Shown piece after piece: positions 40,472 to 48,793 of a stretch of 59,163 nucleotides of DNA. Numbering within the stretch: position 1 is the stretch's first letter; each line of letters opens with the position of its first letter. Source of the DNA: Prolixibacteraceae bacterium (GTDB lineage Bacteria > Bacteroidota > Bacteroidia > Bacteroidales > Prolixibacteraceae); the NCBI GenBank assembly GCA_027858715.1, contig JAQICD010000033.1, positions 1-59,163 on the forward strand, given 5' to 3'. Both the position numbers and the translations under genes were made by a program. A model generated the notes under the pieces. That model searched no databases. It saw only the letters and a list, made by a program, of their open reading frames with translations, and was not told where the DNA came from.

Positions 40472-42181
40472 ATGCTGTGGATTATGAAAAATAAAATGAA
40501 TTTATACAATAGAATGACGGATACAAACAGTAACCCGTGCAAAACAATATCATTGGACATTCAAAACGACAGGAGTTTTAGTCTGTACAGGATGTTGAAG
40601 TATTTTGTGTTGCTAATTGTTGGATTATGGCTTTTTTCGTGTCAGGATCCCTACGAAAATTCAACATTTACAGCTTATGAAGAGTTGCCGGTTTCAAGTC
40701 TTCTTGAATCACGTTCCGACGATTTTTCGTTATGGGTAGAATTGCTGAAACATACACAATTGTTTTCTACCTTGAATTTGAATACAGAATATACTGTTTT
40801 TGCACCCAACAACGATGCAATGAACGGATATCTTGAATCAAAAGGAGTAAGTTCAGTTGAGGAGCTTGACGTGGATGAAGCCATCATTCTTGTGAAATAT
40901 CACGTTTTACATGGAAGAACAATTAAGCAGAATGAATTCACTACAGGTGCTATCGACTGGCCAACCGCCACCGACGATAAGTTAACCATTTCGTTTCAGG
41001 AAGGAGGACTGATTTATGTGAACAGCAACAGCCTGATTGTAGAATCCGATATAGTAGTAACCAACGGAGTTGTTCATGCTATCGACAAAGTGTTGATTCC
41101 AGTAACAGCAACTATTTATAACCAGATCGAAAGCAATGATTATTCAATAATGCGCGAAGCTGTTGAAGTTACGGGTTATAATACCATGCTGAACAAAGTC
41201 TCAGAAGATATTTTGGATCCAAATGGGCAGCCTGCAGTAAAAAGATTTTTTTACACCTTGTTTGCTGTATCTGATGAAGTATATAATAGTAACGGAATCA
41301 ATTCATTTTCAGATTTGGTGGATGAACTTGGTGTGGAAGATAATAATTACGCAGATCCCGCTAATCCGTTGAATATTTATGTGGCTTACCATATTCTTGA
41401 TCAGCTCCGTTCAACTGATGACTTATCGGTTTCGGACGACGATTCAACCAAGAACATCAACACGATGGCAGATAAAGAGCTGATAAACATCTCGAAAACG
41501 GAAACAAATCTGATGCGTATAAATTACGATTTTGAAACAGGTAATGGTGTTCATATTATAGATGGCGATATACCATGCAAAAACGGGGTAATACATGCAG
41601 TTGATAATTGGATGCCCGTAAAAACGCCACCGGCAACGGTAGTGTTGTGGGATCTCACCGATTATGCCGAGTTGGCTTCAGTAAGCAAATATTTCCAAAG
41701 TGCGAACCCCAACGGTGGGCATAGCACTTATTATAAATATCTCGAAATAGATGAAATTGGCACCTATATATGGGAAACGGTTCCTTCCGAATTGTTTGGA
41801 GCAGTTATTTATGTAAACAATCGACAAAACGACGGCATATATTATTTTACCGAAAACTACGATCATCTGAGATTACAGCTTGGTATCGGTGGTTGGGTTG
41901 AAATGAAAACACCAGTTATCGTTAAAGGAAATTATAAAGTTACAATTGCATACATTAGCTACTTCAGCAGCGCAACTGCCGGCGAAATGCAGTGTTATCT
42001 CGATGGCGAAAAGCTTGGAAGCTCTTTTGCAATATCAAATAGTAACCAGGACGGACTTGCAACCAGGGTTTTAACAAATTCAGTCGTTTTTAGCGAAACG
42101 GATAATCATACCTTCCGGATTGTTGGAATTGATGGTAGAAGATTGACACTCGATTATGTACTATTTGAACCAATTAATTAA
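40472..42181 (+). CDS. FAS1 (fasciclin) lipoprotein with C-terminal beta-rich domain
   Basis: LWLFSC-QDPYENS lipobox; YTVFAPNNDAMNGYL and NGVVHAIDKVLIP FAS1 motifs; C-terminal jelly-roll-like region ending LTLDYVLFEPIN. Confidence 0.85.
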   Translation: MLWIMKNKMNLYNRMTDTNSNPCKTISLDIQNDRSFSLYRMLKYFVLLIVGLWLFSCQDPYENSTFTAYEELPVSSLLESRSDDFSLWVELLKHTQLFSTLNLNTEYTVFAPNNDAMNGYLESKGVSSVEELDVDEAIILVKYHVLHGRTIKQNEFTTGAIDWPTATDDKLTISFQEGGLIYVNSNSLIVESDIVVTNGVVHAIDKVLIPVTATIYNQIESNDYSIMREAVEVTGYNTMLNKVSEDILDPNGQPAVKRFFYTLFAVSDEVYNSNGINSFSDLVDELGVEDNNYADPANPLNIYVAYHILDQLRSTDDLSVSDDDSTKNINTMADKELINISKTETNLMRINYDFETGNGVHIIDGDIPCKNGVIHAVDNWMPVKTPPATVVLWDLTDYAELASVSKYFQSANPNGGHSTYYKYLEIDEIGTYIWETVPSELFGAVIYVNNRQNDGIYYFTENYDHLRLQLGIGGWVEMKTPVIVKGNYKVTIAYISYFSSATAGEMQCYLDGEKLGSSFAISNSNQDGLATRVLTNSVVFSETDNHTFRIVGIDGRRLTLDYVLFEPIN

Positions 42182-42193
42182 GGAATTGGCCAT

Positions 42194-43906
42194 TTGAAAT
42201 CAATAAATCAACACAAGATGAAAAAATATAGAATAAATAGTGTAACAGATAAAGGTATCTCAGATCCTTTATCGCAAAGTAAAGCAGATGCACATGCTTC
42301 TAGCCGGTTTACCTTGCGAAGGGTTGGGGGTAACCTTATTACCGGATTTGTGCTGATAGCTTTGCTGGTAACATGGGGCTGCAACGATCAGTTGGACGAA
42401 CATTTCACCGAAGAACCAGACATATATTCTGAGTTAAACTTGCTGGATTACCTTAAAACAAAGACCGAATATTCAGCTTTTGTAGAGGTACTCGAAAGTA
42501 CCGGCGTAGCCGAAGAGTTGACACGCGATCAGAATCTTACCGTATGGGTTGTTAATAATGAGGCAATGGCTGCGCTTGAGCAGGAAGAGGTTATGTCCGA
42601 TTCTTTTATAATTAGCTATCACATCAATAGTTTGGCTGTAAGTAGCGAAAAGCTATATCATGGTCAACGGCTGCCTTCGTTAAACGGAAAATACATTGCT
42701 GTAACCTTTGATGGTGAAATGTTTAAAGTGACCGATTCTGAGGTAACTGTTCCCGACCAATTTTGTCAAAACGGTGTCGTACACGAAATCAGTACTTTGA
42801 TGACACCAACCATTAGTATTTACGAATACCTGGATGGTTTGGGCGATGAGTATTCAATTATTGTTGATTCAATATTCAATAAGAACGATACCATTTTCGA
42901 CGAAAGCAGCAGTACACCTGTTGGCGTGGATATTACCGGAAATACCATTTACGATTCTGTTTATGTGATCGATAACCCACTTTTCGAAGTGGTGGATTTT
43001 CGCTCGGAGTTTGAGCAAATAACAGTGTTATTACCCAGTAACGATGTCGTAAATGATTGTTTCGATAATTATACAGCTCAGCTGGAAGGAATTGGCCGCA
43101 CGGTTGAGAGAGCCGACACAGCACTGGCATTCGACTGGATACTTTCAGCGTTATTCTATGATGGTATTATCGAAGATTACGGTGCGGAACTTGATTTAGA
43201 ATCTATCGATGGAAAAATTTGGCGTACCTCGGTACAGCAGGTAGAATCTGATGCCAAAATGATGAGTAACGGTATAGTCTATGATGTGGCTAAGATGAAA
43301 ATTCCTAATAACATTTTTATTACGCGTATTAAATCGCTATTCCATTATATCGAGTATGTACCAATGGCTGAGCGCCCATCGGTTATTGAATTTTTCAATG
43401 CAATAGAGGCCGTACCGTACAGTGCTGACAGCTATAGTTTCCCTTCAATAGGTATTCCTTTGTCTGTCTATAAGGTGTTAAAACTAACAGGAGATAAAAC
43501 GGATGGTGAACTGCTTGGCTTTGAGGCAAATCCCATAAAGCTTGAAACACTTGATGACAATACAATTTTGGGAAGTGAAATGTTGATACCACCAGGGGAA
43601 TACAAATTCTATCTCGGTTTTTGGTGTAAAAATCATCCGCTGGTTAATATTTATTTTAATGGCGAAATGATAGCCGAAGGATTAGATGTATCTGACTCGA
43701 ATCCATGGAACTACGATCGTGTAACCGAAACTGTTAGTGGTACTAAATACGACGGTTTAGGAGGACTGGTTAACATTATTAACGTACCAGGAGAAGATAT
43801 GGCCAGTGTGAAAATCAAGATAGAATTTCATAGTCTTGGAAAAGGTTCTTCCGAAGAGTTAAAACCTTACCATTGGGCAATGGTGCCAACTGAAAATAAT
43901 TACTAA
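42194..43906 (+). CDS. FAS1 (fasciclin) lipoprotein with C-terminal beta-rich domain
   Basis: LLVTWGC-NDQLDEHFTEEPD lipobox; LDYLKTKTEYSAFVEVLESTGV, NLTVWVVNNEAMAAL, NGVVHEISTLM; C-terminal beta-rich region. Confidence 0.82.
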   Translation: MKSINQHKMKKYRINSVTDKGISDPLSQSKADAHASSRFTLRRVGGNLITGFVLIALLVTWGCNDQLDEHFTEEPDIYSELNLLDYLKTKTEYSAFVEVLESTGVAEELTRDQNLTVWVVNNEAMAALEQEEVMSDSFIISYHINSLAVSSEKLYHGQRLPSLNGKYIAVTFDGEMFKVTDSEVTVPDQFCQNGVVHEISTLMTPTISIYEYLDGLGDEYSIIVDSIFNKNDTIFDESSSTPVGVDITGNTIYDSVYVIDNPLFEVVDFRSEFEQITVLLPSNDVVNDCFDNYTAQLEGIGRTVERADTALAFDWILSALFYDGIIEDYGAELDLESIDGKIWRTSVQQVESDAKMMSNGIVYDVAKMKIPNNIFITRIKSLFHYIEYVPMAERPSVIEFFNAIEAVPYSADSYSFPSIGIPLSVYKVLKLTGDKTDGELLGFEANPIKLETLDDNTILGSEMLIPPGEYKFYLGFWCKNHPLVNIYFNGEMIAEGLDVSDSNPWNYDRVTETVSGTKYDGLGGLVNIINVPGEDMASVKIKIEFHSLGKGSSEELKPYHWAMVPTENNY

Positions 43907-43924
43907 AATCTAAACCGAATTCTA

Positions 43925-46900
43925 ATGAAGACATATATTAAAGGAATACATCTCTTTATAGCTTTTTTAATCTCTTTAGGTGTGTCGGCACAGCAAGAGA
44001 TGGTGATTAAAGGGAAAGTATTTGATCCGTATAGCAAAGAATACGTGCAGGATGCTATTGTCACAAGTTCAATGTCAGGATCAACTGCAACAACTGATGA
44101 GTCAGGTCAATTTACGCTCGAAGTATCATCGTTAACAGAAGTAGTTTCTGTTACGCGGCAAGGATATCATCAGTCGAACCAACTGATTGGCGATCCAAGC
44201 GGTTTTACCATTATGATGGTGCCACTTGAAAAGTACGGATATAACTCTGAGAATATATCTGCTTTCAGGGATGAGAATCTATACAAAACAACCAATAGCA
44301 CTACAAAAAATCAGCGCAACCTTTTAATGGGAGGCTTAACAATTGATAATGCGATTCAAGGACTATATCCTGGTTTAAAAGTTATCAATAAAAGTGGTAT
44401 GCCCGGCGAAGGTAGTTATGTTAGTGTGCGTGGTGTTCAAAGTATGCAGGGCAGTAATGCACCACTTATTATTTTGAATGGTGTGCCCTATTTGCCCGAT
44501 TATAACGAATCGCCAATAATTGGCGGATACTCTAAGAATATCTTTAATGCTATTAGTATTAACGATATAGAGAATATTACCCTGCTTAAGGGAGGAGAAG
44601 CTTCAATGTATGGTTCCATTGGTTCAAATGGGGTGTTGCTTATCGATACCAAAAAAGCAACCGATATGGAAACCATGGTTGAGTTTTCGGGAATGTATGG
44701 TCTGTCATACAACAAGCAAAAATTATCGGTATTAAACTCTACCGATTTTAAGCGTATGATTGGCGATGTTGGTTTGAGTTCATACGATGATTTGGGTGAA
44801 ATGATTGAACAATTTCCGTTTTTGAAAGATGACCCTGATTATCATTATAATTTCTTATATAACAACAATACCGATTGGCAGGAGCAGATGTACCGTCCGG
44901 CAGTTGTTACCGATAATACATTGCGCGTAAAAGGGGGTGATGCTGTTGCAAAATACGATTTGTCAGTCAATTTCCTCAATCACGAAGGAACACTCGACAA
45001 TACACGCATGTCGCGTTATAGCTCACGCCTTAATGCGAACATTGTACTGGGCAAAAAAATGGATTTATTTTCATCGGTAGGTTTTGCATTCTTAAACAGT
45101 CAGCTCCACGAGCAGGGAATGCTCGAAGCAACAAATCCACTACTTACTTCGTTATATAAAGCGCCTATTTTAAGTCCTTACCGTAAAGATGTTTTCAATA
45201 ATCAGCTACCTGGTTACGATGTCGTAAGGCAGTTTAATGTAAGCAATCCCTTATCGGTTTTAAATAATGTTTCGATGGGCACCGATATGTACGATTTTAC
45301 ATTTAATACCGGACTCAATTATAACCATTCGAAAGAATTTAAAGTTACCGGAACATTTGGTTTGTTTTACAACTATAGTCGCGAAAATGCGTTTATTCCG
45401 GGTAAAACGTTACATACAATTGTACCTCTGCAAGGTGGTTCGGCACTTAATACTGCCAGAGCTGGTGTGGGTGAAGCACTTAATTATTATGCCAATATCA
45501 ACAGCCAGTATAAAAAACAATTTGGCGATAATTACATCAATGCCGTATTGGGTTATCAGGCTTTAATAACCCGGAACGAATATGATGCCGGACAAGGTAT
45601 CAATACTGCATCCGATTTTTATCAAACGTTAGATAATGTAACCGAAGGTGAAAATTTCTGGGGCTACATTGAAGAGTGGAATTGGATGAACTATTATACC
45701 CATTTTGATTATACATACAAAAATTTATTAACAGCCTCACTGAGTGCATCGTACGATGCAGCTTCTTCAACCGGTTCCGATGCCACCCGTTGGGGATTAT
45801 TTCCATCGGCCGGACTGACATGGTATGTCAAAAACATGAAATTTCTGCAAAATGTCAATGCCATTAATAATCTGAATATAATGGCTGAATACAGCAAAAC
45901 AGGGAACAGTCGCATGTCGGCACGTACCAGCAAATATTATTACGTAGGTCAGAAATTCCGCGATCTTTCAGGTATTGTACGGGGCAATGTGCCAAATACT
46001 CAGCTAAAATGGGAAAGCAGCACAACATTCGATTTGGGACTTGAACTTACTGCATTGAATAACAGATTTACAACTTCATTTAATTTTTATAAGATATTGA
46101 GCGAAGACGTTATTCTTCCTTCGAAAATATCGCCCGAGTTTGGTATCGAGTCCATCTTTTATAACCAGGGAACCATAAGCAATCAGGGTATTGAACTCTC
46201 GTTTATGCTCGATCTAATTTCATTTAAAGATGTATCGTTCACTGTTGGTGGTAACTTATGCATGAACGAGAACAAATTGGAAAGCTTAGGTTCGAATACC
46301 GAAATTATAAGCGGGATGAGTGATGGATCAGCCATTATTTCAAGGGTTGGAGAGTCTGTTTACAGTTTCTATGGATACAAATCCGAAGGCGTAATTGCTT
46401 CGCAGGCCGAAGCCGACGAACTGGGTGTTATCGACTACAAAGGTCAGCAATTCAATGCCGGTGATGTGCATTTTACCGACACTTATGGCGACGACGGTAT
46501 TATCGATGCCCGCGACCGTACCATTATTGGTAGTGCCGAGCCTGATATGTTTGGTGGCTTCTTTGCAAACCTCCGCTACAGGAAATTCAACCTGGTGGCA
46601 AACTTTACATATAGCATGGGTAACGAAATGTATAACGCAGTGAGACGTTCGTTAGAATCGATGGACAATTTCTATAATCAGTCAACTGCTGTAAAACGCA
46701 GATGGCAAACCGACGGTCAGGTTACAGATATTCCAAAAGCAGTGTATAATGACCCAATGAACAACAGCCGTTTCTCCGATCGATGGATTGAAGATGCTTC
46801 GTTTGTACGTTTGTCAAATCTTACACTAAGTTACGATTTTGATGCCGACTTTGTTAAATTTCTACAGGGAGGCGTAATTTATGTTACTGGCGAAAACTTA

Positions 46901-47032
46901 TACACTTTTACCGATTATTTAGGACTTGATCCTGTAACATCATACTCATACAATCCGATGTTGCAGGGATTCGACTATGGAAAAACACCAATGCCTGCAA
47001 CGGTGAAATTTGGATTTAAACTACAATTTTAA
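43925..47032 (+). CDS. SusC/RagA family TonB-linked outer membrane protein (divergent plug)
   Basis: YVSVRGVQSMQGSNAPLIILNGVPY, IENITLLKGGEASMYGSIGSNGVLLIDTKK; C-terminal beta barrel ending ATVKFGFKLQF. Confidence 0.96.
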   Translation: MKTYIKGIHLFIAFLISLGVSAQQEMVIKGKVFDPYSKEYVQDAIVTSSMSGSTATTDESGQFTLEVSSLTEVVSVTRQGYHQSNQLIGDPSGFTIMMVPLEKYGYNSENISAFRDENLYKTTNSTTKNQRNLLMGGLTIDNAIQGLYPGLKVINKSGMPGEGSYVSVRGVQSMQGSNAPLIILNGVPYLPDYNESPIIGGYSKNIFNAISINDIENITLLKGGEASMYGSIGSNGVLLIDTKKATDMETMVEFSGMYGLSYNKQKLSVLNSTDFKRMIGDVGLSSYDDLGEMIEQFPFLKDDPDYHYNFLYNNNTDWQEQMYRPAVVTDNTLRVKGGDAVAKYDLSVNFLNHEGTLDNTRMSRYSSRLNANIVLGKKMDLFSSVGFAFLNSQLHEQGMLEATNPLLTSLYKAPILSPYRKDVFNNQLPGYDVVRQFNVSNPLSVLNNVSMGTDMYDFTFNTGLNYNHSKEFKVTGTFGLFYNYSRENAFIPGKTLHTIVPLQGGSALNTARAGVGEALNYYANINSQYKKQFGDNYINAVLGYQALITRNEYDAGQGINTASDFYQTLDNVTEGENFWGYIEEWNWMNYYTHFDYTYKNLLTASLSASYDAASSTGSDATRWGLFPSAGLTWYVKNMKFLQNVNAINNLNIMAEYSKTGNSRMSARTSKYYYVGQKFRDLSGIVRGNVPNTQLKWESSTTFDLGLELTALNNRFTTSFNFYKILSEDVILPSKISPEFGIESIFYNQGTISNQGIELSFMLDLISFKDVSFTVGGNLCMNENKLESLGSNTEIISGMSDGSAIISRVGESVYSFYGYKSEGVIASQAEADELGVIDYKGQQFNAGDVHFTDTYGDDGIIDARDRTIIGSAEPDMFGGFFANLRYRKFNLVANFTYSMGNEMYNAVRRSLESMDNFYNQSTAVKRRWQTDGQVTDIPKAVYNDPMNNSRFSDRWIEDASFVRLSNLTLSYDFDADFVKFLQGGVIYVTGENLYTFTDYLGLDPVTSYSYNPMLQGFDYGKTPMPATVKFGFKLQF

Positions 47033-47046
47033 AGGAGGAAACAACG

Positions 47047-48696
47047 ATGAAGAAGAAATTTATATATATACCGCTTCTGTTATTGATGAATGTTGTTTTT
47101 ACAACAGGCTGCTCTGATTTTTTTGAAACCAACCCCGATGATATCCTTTTGGGTGATGACTATATTGCTGATATTAACGAGTTTTACTCGGGATACATGG
47201 GTGTAGCTTCAAAAGTTCAAAAACTGGCCGATCATATGATCATTCTTTCAGAGCTGAGGGGTGATTTACTTGAACCTACTGAAAATGCACCACAGGAATT
47301 GTGGGAAATTTATAATTATACCAACGATAGCAACAACGAATTTGCTAATCCAAGTGCATATTACGATGCCATTGTTAATGCCAACGATTATATACGTAAG
47401 TCGATGGAGTTTAAGGCTGAAAATCCAAACGCTATACCCGACGATGTTTTTGCACCTATGATAAGCGGTGCAATACGCTACAAAGCATGGGTGTATCTGA
47501 TGTTGGGCAAGCTATACGGAGAGGCTGTTTATTACGACGATCCGATGGTAGAATACAATCCCGATCATAATTATCCAACCCTTCAGTTTGACGAGTTGAT
47601 TCAGCAATTGCTTACGCTGGTTGATCAGGGTGTTGACTGGGACACAAGTACAGGAATACAACAGATTAACGGAATGATTCCACTTCGGTTTACCGATATC
47701 CTGTATCCCGATGGTTCAGGCGATGATACCTGGAATATGATAACACCTAATCCGTTGGCTTTAAAAGCTGAATTGGAATTATGGGCAGGCAACTACGATG
47801 AGGTAATAACCAACACAATGGAACTGCTATATGCCGATGGCAATACAAAAACATACAAAATTACCAATGATGAATACAATGGCGAATGGGCTTCTGATAT
47901 CTTTGGTGAAAGAATACTGGGCTATGAACTAGTGGATGTTTATATGTTTGATTATGAAAACAACCAAACCAACAGGTTGTTGGAATATTTCTCGAACATT
48001 CCGCCAAATAATTATTATTTGAGGCCAACACAGGCGGCAATGGGTCGCTTTGAGGCACAATACCAGGAAAATGGTATTGATAAAACAGATGTTTATCGCG
48101 GCGAAAATCGTTCGTATTACATGAATGAAGGTGATTGGGTTTTTTATAAGTTAATCAGAGCTTATTTGTCGCCTGATAAAGTTTATAAAACATCTACCTG
48201 GATTCCGATGTACAGAGCCACCGATATTTATTTATTCCTGATTGAAGCCTTAAACCAGAAAGGCTTGTTCAACGAAGCAGATGCACTTTTTAACAATGGA
48301 ATTGAAGATTATTCGTTGCAGGATCCGAGTATGTTTAGGTATCCGTTCGATAACCTCGAAGTTGTTGATGCGTTCAGCAAAAACTGGGGCATCAGGGGCA
48401 GGGTTAACCTTCAGCCTAAAATGCCAACTGCCGATTCAATTACACAACCCGAATTGTTTAAAATGCAATTCGACTCACTACTTGTTGAAGAGACATGTCT
48501 TGAAAGTGCCGGTGAAGCACGTTCGTATTTTGCAATGATTCGTATGGCCAAACGCTGGAACGATCCTTCGATAGTAGCCGACCGGGTAAGTGCAAAATAC
48601 CCCGAAGGAAAGCGCGAGGCTGTTCGTCAACGTTTGATGGATCCCGAAAACTGGTTTATTGAATACGATCTGGAAGCAGATCAAGAACAAGAATAG
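47047..48696 (+). CDS. RagB/SusD family lipoprotein
   Basis: VVFTTGC-SDFFETNPDD lipobox; YKAWVYLMLGKLYGEAVYYDDP; ATDIYLFLIEALNQKG. Confidence 0.93.
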   Translation: MKKKFIYIPLLLLMNVVFTTGCSDFFETNPDDILLGDDYIADINEFYSGYMGVASKVQKLADHMIILSELRGDLLEPTENAPQELWEIYNYTNDSNNEFANPSAYYDAIVNANDYIRKSMEFKAENPNAIPDDVFAPMISGAIRYKAWVYLMLGKLYGEAVYYDDPMVEYNPDHNYPTLQFDELIQQLLTLVDQGVDWDTSTGIQQINGMIPLRFTDILYPDGSGDDTWNMITPNPLALKAELELWAGNYDEVITNTMELLYADGNTKTYKITNDEYNGEWASDIFGERILGYELVDVYMFDYENNQTNRLLEYFSNIPPNNYYLRPTQAAMGRFEAQYQENGIDKTDVYRGENRSYYMNEGDWVFYKLIRAYLSPDKVYKTSTWIPMYRATDIYLFLIEALNQKGLFNEADALFNNGIEDYSLQDPSMFRYPFDNLEVVDAFSKNWGIRGRVNLQPKMPTADSITQPELFKMQFDSLLVEETCLESAGEARSYFAMIRMAKRWNDPSIVADRVSAKYPEGKREAVRQRLMDPENWFIEYDLEADQEQE

Positions 48697-48704
48697 ATAT
48701 TTTC

Positions 48705-48734
48705 TCACCGGCTGGATAATGTTTCGGCCGGTGA
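48705..48734 (+). terminator. Intercistronic stem-loop TCACCGGC...GCCGGTGA
   Basis: Perfect 8-bp stem with 14-nt loop, just after susD-2 stop and before the pectate lyase gene; no T tract, so may be an attenuator/processing hairpin. Confidence 0.5.
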
Positions 48735-48793
48735 TTAAATCCTTTACAATTATTAATCTCCGATAACCATTAAGTTTTCTGAATTTAAATATT

